NCBI GenBank assembly: GCA_046349775.1 | Contig: JAXMBS010000021.1 | Location: 12,066-76,065 of the forward strand | DNA length: 64,000 bases | Direction of reading: 5' to 3' | From: JAEUIG01 sp046349775 | GTDB taxonomy: Bacteria > Planctomycetota > Planctomycetia > Planctomycetales > Planctomycetaceae | In this document: positions 19,801-30,681 of the stretch, piece by piece | Layout of the letters: each line of letters begins with the position of its first letter | Position numbering within the stretch: position 1 is the stretch's first letter | Made by a program: the position numbers and the translations under genes | Notes under the pieces: model-generated | Told to the model about the DNA's origin: nothing | Database searches by the model: none | The model's input: only the letters and a program-made list of their open reading frames with translations

Positions 19801-19850
19801 CCGTTCCCGGGACGCGGCTTTGCGGTGCGCTCTCGGGTGATTGCCAACAG

Positions 19851-19885
19851 ACACACCCCGGTCGCTGTCGGCAACCGGGGTGTGT
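19851..19885. terminator. stem-loop between convergent genes (possible bidirectional terminator)
   Basis: A 12-bp perfect stem (ACACACCCCGGT with its complement) and an 11-nt loop lie between the kinase (+) and the coiled-coil protein (-). There is no T-tract on either side, so Rho-independent function is uncertain. Confidence 0.45.
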
Positions 19886-19914
19886 AGTGGTGGACGCCAG
19901 GCCGCAATCAGCCG

Positions 19915-21126
19915 TCATTCTGCCGGCGGCTCAGGCACGAGCCGCTCGGTCGCGACGGAATCCGTAGTTGCCGGAACGGAGTCGTCGTACTTGGACGCAT
20001 CGGTCGCGACCCGCTCCCGGTGACGGTCGAGCATCGTGCGGACGGCCGCGCGGATGTCCGCGTCGTCCAGCCTCCGCAGGTCGCCGAGTTCCGCCAATGG
20101 TTTCATTGCGGCGACCGTTTTGGCCACCGTCGCTTCGAGCAGCATCAGTTCGGTGAGCTGGCGGCGCAACTCTTCAACTTTCTGCAGTTGCAGCGCCAGT
20201 TCATCCTGGAAGTCCGCCAGCAGGTCGAGGTTTTCGACGCCGGCCGCGATCTGACCGGTCTGGCCGGACAGCGACTGCTGCAGGCGGACAAGCTCCGCTG
20301 CGTTCTGGCTGGCCGTCTCGATCTGCGCGCCGATGTTGCCGCTGAGCGAATTGTGGAGGGCCAGCAGCCGTTCGGCGTTGGCCGCTGAACTGTCGGTGTT
20401 CTCAACCGACGCCAGGTTCTGCTGCAGGGCGATCAGACGCTCAGCGGACTGCTGTGCGGCGTCTGTGCCGGCGGCTGCGACCACCAGCCGCTGCTGCAGC
20501 GCGTCGATTCCGTCGAGTGCATTGCGCGCCGCGCCGGTCCCTTCGGTAGTCGCAATCAGTTCTTGCTGCAGATTTGCGATATTCGTTACGACCGCGCGGG
20601 AAGCCGCGATGTCGGCCTGCTGGATGTCGGCGGCAGCGCCCAGCGCCACGACGTCCTGTTGGAGGGAGTCGATCTGCTCAATGGCCCGCTGGACTTGTCC
20701 CTGCCGATCGCGGGTCGCGATCACCTGGCCGGCCAGTTCATCCCATCGCGTGACGATCTCGCCGGCGGCAGTTGCCCGCTCGGCGTTGATCTCAAGAGCA
20801 CGTTCCACGTTGATCAGGGAATCGAGCGCCGCCTGAGCGGCGTCGACCCTGGCGCCTTGCGCGATGAGCGCTCCCAGCAGATTGTTGGCGTGCGCGGCGT
20901 CGGCGGTTGTCCCGGCCAGTTGGTGCAGGTTCGAGTCGAACAAGCAGACCCGGCGCTCCAGTTGTTTGATTTGCGCGATCAGTGGTTGAGTCGTTTGGAA
21001 GTACAGGCCGGCGAACCCGAGGGCGGCACCGGAAATCAGGCTGGGCCAGTGACAATGACTCAGGAACCCGAAAACTTGATCACGAACGCTGGCAACCTCT
21101 CCCTTGGGAAGGATGCTATCGGTCAC
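19915..21126 (-). CDS. coiled-coil membrane protein of unknown function
   Basis: 403 residues. A short cytoplasmic N-terminus is followed by one hydrophobic segment (WPSLISGAALGFAGLYF, about 28-44). The rest, to about residue 340, is almost uninterrupted Ala/Gln/Leu-rich coiled coil with a loosely repeated unit of the type RLIALQQNLASVENTDSSAA. The start is GTG at 21126, preceded by a strong AAGGAG ribosome-binding site. No enzymatic motif is visible. It converges with the upstream kinase, but nothing shows a functional link. No family is recognised; a structural or scaffolding role is possible from the coiled coil alone. Confidence 0.7.
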   Translation of the reverse strand: MTDSILPKGEVASVRDQVFGFLSHCHWPSLISGAALGFAGLYFQTTQPLIAQIKQLERRVCLFDSNLHQLAGTTADAAHANNLLGALIAQGARVDAAQAALDSLINVERALEINAERATAAGEIVTRWDELAGQVIATRDRQGQVQRAIEQIDSLQQDVVALGAAADIQQADIAASRAVVTNIANLQQELIATTEGTGAARNALDGIDALQQRLVVAAAGTDAAQQSAERLIALQQNLASVENTDSSAANAERLLALHNSLSGNIGAQIETASQNAAELVRLQQSLSGQTGQIAAGVENLDLLADFQDELALQLQKVEELRRQLTELMLLEATVAKTVAAMKPLAELGDLRRLDDADIRAAVRTMLDRHRERVATDASKYDDSVPATTDSVATERLVPEPPAE

Positions 21127-21433
21127 AGTGTGCTCCTTACGGACTGTTCAGTAGAAACGGTGAAAGCGAAAGTAGCGGGGCGGTGGCGATTGTGGCGAAG
21201 TCCGACGCGCCCAGATTTGCGCGGCCGGACAGGTTTGGCTGACCGCTGCACCTTACTAGGTATCGCCATTTTCACTGGTGGAGATTGCCTGTTCGGGAGG
21301 GATTCAGGAGGCGTTGCGATTGTGCTCCCGCGCAACCGGAACGACGCGCGCGACGGGACCAGGATCAATGAAATCCGGCGTCGACTCCGGGTAAGCTGAA
21401 GCGGCCGAAAACCGCGACAATTCCGCGAGAGCT
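21127..21433. other. intergenic region without a gene
   Basis: A 307-bp gap between the divergent coiled-coil protein and the acetyltransferase. It holds the AAGGAG ribosome-binding site of the former at its left edge. I see no RNA gene, repeat or convincing promoter in the remainder. Confidence 0.4.
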
Positions 21434-21961
21434 GTGATGCAAACAGCGCAGATCAACGTCCGCGCCGCCAATCCGTCCGACCATGCGGCGATTGTCGAAT
21501 TCAACCTGCAACTCGCGGCGGAGACTGAGGATAAGACGCTCGACCGCGAGCGATTGTCATGCGGCGTCGCGGCGCTGCTCGCCGATCGTGCGAAAGGGCG
21601 CTACTTCGTTGCGGAGGTCGACGGCACAGTCGTCGGCCAGATGATGCACACCGGGGAGTGGAGCGACTGGCGAAACGGCATGTTGTGGTGGCTCGGCAGC
21701 GTGTACGTGACGCCGGAGCATCGGGGTTGCGGCGTGTTCCGCCGTCTATTCGAACATGTGTTGGCGCTCGCCCAGGCGGATCCCACGGTGGTCGGCCTGC
21801 GGTTGTATATCGATCAGGACAACTCGGCAGCGCGGCAGGTGTACGCGCGGATGGGGCTGGGGCCGGCGGGATACGACGTGTTGGAGCGGATGTGGGACGA
21901 CGAACGAGCACCCGTCCACAATGACAGCAGCCCGACTCCTGCGGAGCCGCCGGGCAGCTGA
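21434..21961 (+). CDS. GNAT-family N-acetyltransferase
   Basis: 175-residue acetyl-CoA-dependent acyltransferase. The fold is evident from INVRAANPSDHAAIVEFN (beta1-alpha1), GRYFVAEVDGTVVGQMM (beta2-beta3), WLGSVYVTPEHRGCGVFRRL (beta4 and the acetyl-CoA pyrophosphate loop RGCGV) and LYIDQDNSAARQVYARMG (beta5-alpha4). The substrate is unknown. It converges with nusB, whose stop lies 26 bp away. Confidence 0.85.
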   Translation: MMQTAQINVRAANPSDHAAIVEFNLQLAAETEDKTLDRERLSCGVAALLADRAKGRYFVAEVDGTVVGQMMHTGEWSDWRNGMLWWLGSVYVTPEHRGCGVFRRLFEHVLALAQADPTVVGLRLYIDQDNSAARQVYARMGLGPAGYDVLERMWDDERAPVHNDSSPTPAEPPGS

Positions 21962-21986
21962 GTGTTTTAGCTATCGGACGCCTGAC

Positions 21987-22412
21987 CTACTCCACCGTCG
22001 CCGACTCGCTGCGCTTTGCCGGCGGGACGAGCTTGTCGAGAATCCCGTTGACGAACTGCGCCGACTGGTCGCTGCCGAACTTTTTAGCGAGTTCGAGCGA
22101 CTCGTCGATCACGACGCGGTGCGGCGTGTCGGTGTGCAGGAGCTCGAACGCGCCCTGCCTGAGGCAGTTACGATCGGTGCCTGCCATCCGGGCCAACTTC
22201 CAGTTATGGGCGACGGCCTGGATCTGTTCGTCGAGCTGCGGGCGGAACTCCATCACGCCGGCAAAGAGCTGCCAGGCGAAGAGCTGCAAATCGTGATCCG
22301 GCAGGCGCTCGGCGATCATCGTGCGCACGGTGCGGCCGTCCACATCCGGGTTGAGATCGACCTGAAACAGCATCTGCAGGGCGATCTCGCGGGCTTTACT
22401 CCGACGTGCCAT
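21987..22412 (-). CDS. nusB: transcription antitermination protein NusB
   Basis: RNA-binding factor that acts with NusE/S10 on boxA to prevent premature termination of rRNA transcription. 141 residues, starting MARRSKAREIALQMLFQVDL, the conserved opening of NusB. The C-terminal half has DESLELAKKFGSDQSAQFVN, also diagnostic. It is the last gene of a minus-strand cluster coaE-rho-ribH-nusB. The ribH-nusB pairing is widespread in bacteria. A 151-bp gap to ribH contains no further gene. Confidence 0.93.
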   Translation of the reverse strand: MARRSKAREIALQMLFQVDLNPDVDGRTVRTMIAERLPDHDLQLFAWQLFAGVMEFRPQLDEQIQAVAHNWKLARMAGTDRNCLRQGAFELLHTDTPHRVVIDESLELAKKFGSDQSAQFVNGILDKLVPPAKRSESATVE

Positions 22413-22563
22413 GTCCTGACGTGCCTGTATGCAAAATCACGGGCCGAGTCCCTCCGGGACGCCGCCGTGCTGAAAGTTGTTCTCCGGGCGCAGTGATGAA
22501 GTTCACACCCGGGCAAATCGCGCGCCGCATTTCGGCCGGGAAGGCAAGGGCCGGCGGGCGCGG

Positions 22564-23046
22564 TCACATGATCGGCGGGCTCAGTTTTCGCAGCAGTCCG
22601 ACCATTTCGAGTGCCGCCAGCGCCGCCTCGCACCCCTTATTCCCGGCGCTGCCACCGGCGCGGGCGAGTGCCTGCTCCATGTTACGGCACGTCAAAACGC
22701 CGAACAAGATGGGGATTCCGGTGTCGATCCCGATCTCCATGATCGCCCGCGAAACTTCGGTGTTGATGTACTTGTGATGCAGCGTCTCTCCCTGCACGAC
22801 CGCCCCCAGACAGATGATGGCGGCAAACCGGTGGCTGCGGGCGAGGGTGTCGGCGATCAGCGGAATCTCAAATGCGCCCGGCGCCCAGGCGACGGTGATA
22901 TGGTCATCCGCGACGCCGTGCTCGCCCAGCGTGGCGAGGGCGCCGTCGAGCAGCTTGCGGGTCACCACATCGTTGAAGCGCGCGACGACGATGGCGAATT
23001 TAACGCCCGCAGGAGTTTTGAGATCGCCTTCGAGGACGTGCGGCAT
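22564..23046 (-). CDS. ribH: 6,7-dimethyl-8-ribityllumazine synthase
   Basis: Penultimate enzyme of riboflavin synthesis. It condenses 5-amino-6-ribitylaminouracil with 3,4-dihydroxy-2-butanone-4-phosphate and assembles as a capsid-like oligomer. 160 residues with VVARFNDVVTRKLLDGA, WAPGAFEIP, CLGAVVQGETLHHKYI (catalytic His) and AGNKGCEAALAALEM. It starts 12 bp after the rho stop, so the two are very likely co-transcribed. No FMN riboswitch is seen nearby. Confidence 0.95.
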   Translation of the reverse strand: MPHVLEGDLKTPAGVKFAIVVARFNDVVTRKLLDGALATLGEHGVADDHITVAWAPGAFEIPLIADTLARSHRFAAIICLGAVVQGETLHHKYINTEVSRAIMEIGIDTGIPILFGVLTCRNMEQALARAGGSAGNKGCEAALAALEMVGLLRKLSPPIM

Positions 23047-23057
23047 GATCAGCGGCG

Positions 23058-24518
<1,461 letters not shown>

Positions 24519-24646
24519 TTCAGGACTTTCGTGGGCAACGCCCGGGGAGGGAGGGTCGAAGTGTTCGCGGTCGAGGTTGGCGGCCGATCGCTTCGCTCGC
24601 AGGATGCTGTGCCGCCGCATGTGGCCGGACGACGGGGAGGTTGACG

Positions 24647-25306
24647 TTAGTGTCGATGTCCGTGTGTGTCATCGCCGCCGAGGTGATGGGTGCGGCGCCA
24701 GTCATTGTACCAGTCAAGGAATTGCCGTCCGGCCCGTTCGAGGGAATCGGAATTGTCAATCGTCACGTCTGCTGCGGCTCGTTTGACGTCGAGCGGCAGT
24801 TGGCTGCTTTCGCGTCTCGCCAGCTCTGCGGCAGTCCAGTTTCGGGTTTTCAGGATACGTGCCAGTCGTACTTCGGCCGGAACATCAACAAACACCACTG
24901 CGTCGCAAACGTTCTGCCAGCCTGACTCCAGCATCACGGCCGCATCCAGGAGGATTAATTCGTGCTTCTGACCCGCATCGGCAATTTGCTGCTCGAGGTC
25001 TCGACGAATGACGGGGTGCACAATCTGTTCGAGTTGACGACGCGCGGTCTGCTCGGGTTCGCCCGGGCCGAACACCAGGGCGGCCAGACGGCCGCGGATG
25101 ACGGCGCCCGACTCATCGAATACGCCTGATCCAAAGGCTTCGCGAAGGCTTTTCCGAACTTCCGGTTGTTGCAACGCTCGATGGCCCGCTTCGTCCGCGT
25201 TGATCACTTTCGCTCCGAGCGTGTTCCCGACCCAGTCCGCCAAGGCGCTCTTGCCGGACCCGATGCCGCCGATGAAACCCATCACGTGAAACCGGCGACC
25301 GCTCAT
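24647..25306 (-). CDS. coaE: dephospho-CoA kinase
   Basis: Last step of coenzyme A synthesis: phosphorylation of the 3'-OH of dephospho-CoA by ATP. 219 residues with the P-loop GFIGGIGSGKSALADW, INADEAGH, and the lid/CoA-binding EQIVHPVIRRDLEQQI. Near the C-terminus, RILKTRNWTAAELARRESSQ is also characteristic. It appears to be the first gene of the minus-strand run to rho, ribH and nusB, with 128 bp to the rho start. Confidence 0.94.
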   Translation of the reverse strand: MSGRRFHVMGFIGGIGSGKSALADWVGNTLGAKVINADEAGHRALQQPEVRKSLREAFGSGVFDESGAVIRGRLAALVFGPGEPEQTARRQLEQIVHPVIRRDLEQQIADAGQKHELILLDAAVMLESGWQNVCDAVVFVDVPAEVRLARILKTRNWTAAELARRESSQLPLDVKRAAADVTIDNSDSLERAGRQFLDWYNDWRRTHHLGGDDTHGHRH

Positions 25307-25763
25307 CGGATGCGGCTGTCTGGTGGCACGAACACGCGTTCATGCGGGACGCGCAGCGCGGAAGGACTCCGCACAGGCGCAGGAAAAAATGGATTCTCGA
25401 GAAACAACACGTGGAGTTGGGCATCGGGAGACCCGCCTGCTCTCTGGCAGGCACTGCGGACTTCTCGATGCAAAGCCCCGGACGGGGCCACGACGGCAGA
25501 CCTTCCTTGCAAACTGGGTCGCAACGATCCTTCAACGGGCGAGACGAGAGAGGGCTCTCAAGGTGTGTAGACATTATGCTGTCTGACGCAGGGCCGGTTG
25601 TCAATCCTCTGTCGCCGAGCGCCCCCGTTTTTTTTCGGGAGCCAGCAAAAAACCCCGCGAAATCCGTGCATCCTTGCCATTGTCCCTTGAGAAGCGGTTG
25701 CGGTCGGTTCCGTGAAATATCCGGGACATCCCGATAGTCTCACGATCGAAAACTACGACACTC
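25307..25763. other. divergent intergenic region without a supported gene
   Basis: A 457-bp gap between the divergent coaE and glycosyltransferase genes. On the minus strand a TTGACA (about 25598) lies 20 bp from a CATAAT; this spacing is too long for a confident promoter. A small GCCTGC/GCAGGC hairpin occurs near 25435. A Cys-rich open stretch reads into coaE without a stop, so it is not a leader peptide. Confidence 0.4.
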
Positions 25764-27005
25764 ATGCAATTCCTCTGTTCAACGTTCGGCAGCGCCGGTG
25801 ACGTGTTTCCGATGCTGGGCCTCGCACTGGCGCTGTACGAGCGCGGGCACGAGATTCTGTTTGTGACGAACGGCCATTTCGAGTCGCTCGTGCGCGGACA
25901 TGGGCTGCCGTTCGAACCGCTGGGGACCGAAGCAGACTATCAAGCCAGCATCAGCAATCCCGATCTGTGGAATCCGCGGCGGGCGTTCGGTCACGTGTTC
26001 CGATCGTTCGGGCCGTTCCTCAAGCGGCAGTATGAGATCCACACGCAGCATGCGGGCAAGCCGGACGTCGTCGCGCTGACGAACTGCCTCGGCTTTGGAG
26101 CGTTTGTGGCCCGCGACAAGTTTCACATCCGCACGCTCACGGTGCACTGCCAGCCGGCCGTCGTCTGGAGCGACATCGAGCCGCCGACGCTGCCCGGGAT
26201 CATGGGGCCGCGCTGGCTGAAGAGCCTGATGTACACGCTCGGCGAGAAATTCGTGATCGATGGCGTCGTGTGCCCGTTCCTGAATCCCTGGCGCCGCGAA
26301 CTGGGCCTGCCGCCGGTCAAGAAGATCACGCGGTGGTGGAATTCACCGGACGGTGTCCTGTGCATGTTTCCCGACTGGTACGCTCCGCCGCAGCGCGACT
26401 GGCCGCCGAATCTGGTGCAGACCGACTTTCCGCTGTGGAACGCGAACTCCAATGCCGGCCTGAGCGCGGACGTCTCCATTTTTCTCGAACAGGGCGACCC
26501 GCCGATCGTGTTCACACCCGGCTCGGCGAACGTGCACGGCGCGGAGTTCTTTGGTGCGGCCGTCGAGGCCTGTCATGCTCTGCGACGACGTGGAATCCTG
26601 CTGACGGAATTTCGCGAGCAGATTCCGGCCGCGCTGCCGGACACCGTAAAACACTTCGCATATGTTCCGCTCGATCTGCTCCTGCCGCGCTGTGCGGCGT
26701 TTGTGCACCACGGCGGAATCGGCTCGACATCGCAGGCGCTGCTGGCGGGAAATCCGCAGGTGCTGATGCCGCTGGCGCACGACCAGTACGACAACGGCAC
26801 GCGGGTGGAGCGGCTGGGGGTCGGAGCGTCGATCCCGTCGCCGAAGTTCAATGGTGCGCGGCTGACCGAGGCGCTGCGAAAGCTATTGACGTCGCCATCC
26901 GTCGCGTCGGCCTGCCGTACAGCGGCGGCAAAGCTGGTGCAGCGCGACGGACTGGCCCGATCGGCCGCGGCGATCGAACGGCTCTGCGGTCTGCGGGCGA
27001 GTTGA
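25764..27005 (+). CDS. UGT/MGT-like glycosyltransferase (GT1 family)
   Basis: 413-residue GT-B fold glycosyltransferase resembling UDP-glucuronosyl/glycosyl transferases that modify lipids or natural products. The N-terminal acceptor domain opens with FLCSTFGSAGDVFPMLGLA. The C-terminal sugar-nucleotide domain has VFTPGSANVHGAEFF, the signature HHGGIGSTSQALLAGNPQVL and PLAHDQYDNGTRVERLGVG. Donor and acceptor are unknown. No signal peptide is apparent. It is flanked by divergent coaE and convergent AI-2E transporter genes. Confidence 0.88.
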   Translation: MQFLCSTFGSAGDVFPMLGLALALYERGHEILFVTNGHFESLVRGHGLPFEPLGTEADYQASISNPDLWNPRRAFGHVFRSFGPFLKRQYEIHTQHAGKPDVVALTNCLGFGAFVARDKFHIRTLTVHCQPAVVWSDIEPPTLPGIMGPRWLKSLMYTLGEKFVIDGVVCPFLNPWRRELGLPPVKKITRWWNSPDGVLCMFPDWYAPPQRDWPPNLVQTDFPLWNANSNAGLSADVSIFLEQGDPPIVFTPGSANVHGAEFFGAAVEACHALRRRGILLTEFREQIPAALPDTVKHFAYVPLDLLLPRCAAFVHHGGIGSTSQALLAGNPQVLMPLAHDQYDNGTRVERLGVGASIPSPKFNGARLTEALRKLLTSPSVASACRTAAAKLVQRDGLARSAAAIERLCGLRAS

Positions 27006-27042
27006 GCGCGACGCCTGCCGAGGCATGAACTGCGGTCGCTGA

Positions 27043-28185
27043 TCACGCCCGCGCCGACTGTTCGTCGGTTCCCATGAGGATCGCAATCCACCGTGTATCG
27101 GCGTTGCTTTCGAGCATGATCTTCACCGCCATCGTCAGCGGCACGCTGATCAGCATGCCGATCGGTCCCAGGACCCAGCCCCAGAAGACGAGCGACACGA
27201 AGACAACCAGCGTAGACAATCCGAGGCCGCGTCCCATCCAACGCGGCTCCACGAGATAGCCCATCACGGCGTTAACGACCATGTAGAGAACTGCGGCGGC
27301 AACCGGCAATTTGAAATCCCCTTCCGTCTGCAGGATGGCGAGCACCAGTGCCGGAATTGCCGCCAGCACTGAGCCGATGTTGGGTACAAAGTTCAGTAGG
27401 AACGCCAGCAATCCCCACAAGAGTGGGAAGTCGATGCCCAGCAACCAAAGCCCGACGGCGATCGGCACGCCGGTCATGAGGCTGGTCCAAGTTTTGATCG
27501 CCAGGTAACGGTGAATCTCCGTGACGATGCGTCCGAGGTCCTGCGTTCGGCGCGCGGCTCCGGGAGAAATCATCTGCAGCTTTTGCGGCAGCGCCGCTCC
27601 TTCTGCCAGCAGCAGAATGGCCGTGATGAGAATCATCAACGCCTGGCTGAGCATGCCCCCCGTCGTCCGCAGAGCACCGATGAAGTGCTGCATCAATGCG
27701 TCGGGATTCGCCCAGTCGGACCAGAGCGAACGGAGATCGTCCACGCGCATTTCCGCCAGCCACGCGTGCTTGTCGACCTGTGCTTCTAGGCGCGCGTTCC
27801 ACTGTTCCGCCAGGCGCTGCGCCCGCGGCTCGTACGTCGTTGGCCATTCTCGAACGAAACGATTAACGGCGCCGGCAATCAGCCCGCTGAGAACGACCGT
27901 CACGACGACGAGCGCGGTCAGCGCCAGGGGCAAGGTCAGCCAGCGGGGAACGCCGCGCTGGCGCAGCCACGCCAGAGGCAGCGCGCTCAGGATGGCCACG
28001 AAGACCGCCATGAGGAACGGCACCACGAGGGCGGCGGCTGCGCGCAACCCGGCGATGATCACGACCAGTGCCGCTGTCCCGAGCAGGATGCGCAATCCGG
28101 AACTGAACACGCCCGGGTCCGCCGTGGCGGGAACCGTCGCCGGTGGAGTGGTCGTCGTGGCAGGGGGAGGAGACGTGGTGGCCAT
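27043..28185 (-). CDS. AI-2E family transporter
   Basis: 380-residue polytopic membrane protein of the UPF0118/AI-2E family (PerM/TqsA-like), about eight membrane segments. Diagnostic regions are RILLGTAALVVIIAGLRAAA near the start, a soluble central segment (about 100-175), and the C-terminal half VPIAVGLWLLGIDFPLLWG, LLAFLLNFVPNIGS and WVLGPIGMLISVPLTM. Members export small molecules or act as ion antiporters; the autoinducer-2 role holds for only some. A Thr/Pro-rich cytoplasmic leader (first 20 residues) precedes it. The gene is monocistronic by appearance. Confidence 0.9.
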   Translation of the reverse strand: MATTSPPPATTTTPPATVPATADPGVFSSGLRILLGTAALVVIIAGLRAAAALVVPFLMAVFVAILSALPLAWLRQRGVPRWLTLPLALTALVVVTVVLSGLIAGAVNRFVREWPTTYEPRAQRLAEQWNARLEAQVDKHAWLAEMRVDDLRSLWSDWANPDALMQHFIGALRTTGGMLSQALMILITAILLLAEGAALPQKLQMISPGAARRTQDLGRIVTEIHRYLAIKTWTSLMTGVPIAVGLWLLGIDFPLLWGLLAFLLNFVPNIGSVLAAIPALVLAILQTEGDFKLPVAAAVLYMVVNAVMGYLVEPRWMGRGLGLSTLVVFVSLVFWGWVLGPIGMLISVPLTMAVKIMLESNADTRWIAILMGTDEQSARA

Positions 28186-28314
28186 CGTTGGGCGCCGTCC
28201 GCAGATTCACCACTACTCTGAGCGATCGCCTGCCGGTTCCACAACTCAGTGCACCGCGAATTCTCGCAGCCTCTGCCGGACGATCGGCAGCTTCGGGAGC
28301 GATTCGACCGCAAC

Positions 28315-28883
28315 TCAGGTCGGTGGCGGCGATTGGTAGTGGCCCTTGCCCCAGACGCGCTGGTTGAAACTCGCCGACGCGCCGCGTGGAATCGTGATCG
28401 TCGTCCACTGATTGCCGGCCAGCACGCGCGCAATGAGGATGATCTGGCCGACGTGATAGGCGGTGTGTGCCAGCGAACGCTGGATGGCCAGCGGCACCGA
28501 GTGGGGCTCGCCGCGGATGGTCACCGTTTTTGCCAGGTCGTCCGGCGTCGCCGCGGCAAGGGAATCAAACAGACATTGCCAACCGGCTTCCCAGTGGGTG
28601 AGGATCTCGGCTCGGTTAACAAATGTGTCGACGAATTCGCCGTCGCGGTTGCGTCCGGGCTTCTCGCCGTCCGTGGTCAGGAAATCCGTCCAGCGTGACA
28701 GCAGGTTCCCTGCCACGTGCTTCATGATGACGGCGATGCTGTTGGTGTTCGGATCAAGCGCGACGCGGAGGTTGTCGTCGGTGACCTGGGAGATCGCCTT
28801 GTCGGCCCAGCCCTTGTTGGCGCGATAGACGAAATCGTCGCATCGATGTACGCCCGCCCCAGATTTTCGGTTTCGTGTGACAT
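28315..28883 (-). CDS. DUF1572 / DinB-like protein, frameshifted
   Basis: Small four-helix-bundle protein of the DinB/YfiT-like superfamily, possibly a metal-dependent thiol transferase. The ATG at 28883 has a strong AAGAGGAGA ribosome-binding site and reads MSHETENLGRAYIDA. After a one-base shift near 28840 the family sequence continues DDFVYRANKGWADKAISQV, MKHVAGNLLSRWTDFLTTD and IQRSLAHTAYHVGQIILIAR. The conserved metal-ligand His residues (MKH and TAYHVGQ) are present. The distance from 28883 to the next frame's MKH codon is 158 bp, one base short of a multiple of three. A single missing base restores the gene. Confidence 0.78.
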
Positions 28884-28900
28884 TCTGCTCTCCTCTTAGC

Positions 28901-29728
28901 TCACCGCGCGACGTCGCAGCGGGGATTCAGCCGCTGAAACTCGGCGACGCCGGCGTCAGTCACGTGCGTGTCGGCAAGTCGCACCTGGAACAGGTGCGGC
29001 AAACCCGACAGATGCATCAAGCCGGCGTCGGTGATACCTGTCGCGGTCAGGTCCACAAGCTCCAGTCGCGGAAGCTTGCGGAGATGGACCAATCCGACAT
29101 CGGTAATCGGTGTTATTCAGGAAGACCCAGTCGAGGTGCTTGAGTTCGCCGACTTCTGCCAGCCCGGCGTCATCCAGCGGCGTGTCTGCGAACTGGACCT
29201 TGGCCAGCACGGGCAGACCGCAAATGTGCCAAACCGGGACCGTGCACCTGCGTGCCGGTGAGGCACAATCGATCCAGATGCTGCAGATTCGACAGGTGGA
29301 CCAGACCGGCGTCGGTGATCGGCGCGGATTGCAGATCGAGCGTCGCGAGATCCGTCAGGCCGCTGAGATGTTGCAGACCGGCGTCGGTGATGTCGGCCCG
29401 AGGCATGTGAAGTCGTTGCAGCTTGCGAAGCTTGGACCAGCGGGCGAGATGAGTGTCGGTGACTTCTCCCTCCACTGCGAACAGGGCGGTGACGTGCTTG
29501 CGGCGATCGGCCCACAGTTGCAGCGGACCGGGAAGTCTTTCGTACAGCCACGGGCAAATCGCGCGCCGTCTCGACGGCGATACCGAGCGGCTTGACTCGG
29601 CTTCGATTCGGCGCGCGGCTCGCGTCACCTAAAGTAAGCAAGCCGAGAATGGCGAGCAGCAGATCGCTCCACCCCAACGCCGCTGTCGCACGGTCAGCAG
29701 CCCCAGGATTCGGGGTCGCAGTCGACAT
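28901..29728 (-). CDS. leucine-rich-repeat protein B, frameshifted
   Basis: Planctomycete-type LRR protein. It starts at the ATG at 29728 (MSTATPNPGAADRATAALGW) with one membrane segment (SDLLLAILGLLTLG). LRR units of about 24 residues follow with the ITDAGL signature: EVTDTHLARWSKLRKLQRL, ADITDAGLQHLSGLTDLA, APITDAGLVHLSNLQHLD, TPLDDAGLAEVGELKHLD, and GITDAGLMHLSGLPHLF ending RLNPRCDVAR. Units lie in at least three frames, so three or more indels are needed. It is a paralogue of the gene immediately upstream. The partner is unknown. Confidence 0.65.
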
Positions 29729-29759
29729 GGCGATTATCGGAGATGGATTCCGTTTCACC

Positions 29760-30611
29760 CGCGTCATTGCGTGACGGGCATCCGGCTTGAGTTCGTGCAG
29801 GAATGCAACAACGCCCGCATCGGTCACGCGTATCGTCGAGCCGCAGGCGTTCCAGCATCGGCAACCTGCGAGCACCTGCAGTCCGCGTCGGAAACCTGCG
29901 TGTCGTCAGATTCAGGATCGCCAATTTGTCGAGCCCGATCAAATGCACCAGTCCGGCGTCCGTAATAGGTGTCGCGGCAAGATTGAGCCAGTGCAGGGAT
30001 TTAAGATCACGCAGATGGACCATGCCGGCACGTCCATGCGTGTTCGTTCGGAGCACCAGATCCGCAAGGCCATGTCCTGAAGCGGGGCCAGTCCGCTGCC
30101 ATCAATGCCAGTGCCCTTCAGCGACAACGACTCCAGCGATTTGAATTTCGACAGGACTGCCAGTCCATCATCGGTAATGCCGGTATTGTCGAGACTGAGC
30201 AACTTCAAACTCGACAGACCCCGCAGGTGCAGCAGGCCAACATTCGTAATCTGCGTCTCATCGAGGTAAAGCCGCTCAATGCCGCGCAGATTTCGCCACT
30301 TCTCAAGGTGCTCATCGGCCACCACAGTGCGGATGGAACAACCTCACGCGCCGCCGATTCTGCAGCTTGAACCGAACGTTGTCGGGGAGGCGTCGGGTCA
30401 GCCAATCGGAATAGAGACGCCCTGAGTACAACCGACCTGAAGGGTCTGGAATTCGGGAATGAGTTCAGCGCTTGCCTGCGCGTCCACCAGGCGTAGCCAA
30501 TGGCATCGAAGTCGCCGCTGTCCACACGAAGACGAATAGCCACGTTCGCCGCCGTCGACGCGCCAGGTAATCGCAAGCAGCGGTTGCCGGAATGGCATCA
30601 GCAGTCGACAT
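29760..30611 (-). CDS. leucine-rich-repeat protein A, frameshifted
   Basis: Paralogue of the downstream LRR gene. It begins at the ATG at 30611 (MSTADAIPATAACDYLARRR) and has a membrane segment (TWLFVFVWTAATSMPLAT). After frame changes near 30450 and 30325 the LRRs read DEHLEKWRNLRGIERLYL, TQITNVGLLHLRGLSSLK, TGITDDGLAVLSKFKSLE and TPITDAGLVHLIGLDKLA. It finishes near RVTDAGVVAFLHELKPDAR. The 3' end is approximate because of a further frame change at about 29780-29880. Same start sequence type (MSTA...P) and same architecture as LRR protein B imply a tandem duplication. Confidence 0.6.
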
Positions 30612-30681
30612 GACGAGCGCCTCCCGATCAGGATCCGCAAGTCAAACACTCAGTGCCAGGTTACGAATTCTTCGTCAGGAA

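Noticed and set aside
25307..25420. Cys-rich upstream frame before coaE as a possible cysteine attenuator
   Set aside because: Although it shows seven Cys in about 30 residues, the frame has no stop before the coaE ATG and continues far into the gene out of frame. No terminator or alternative stems were found.
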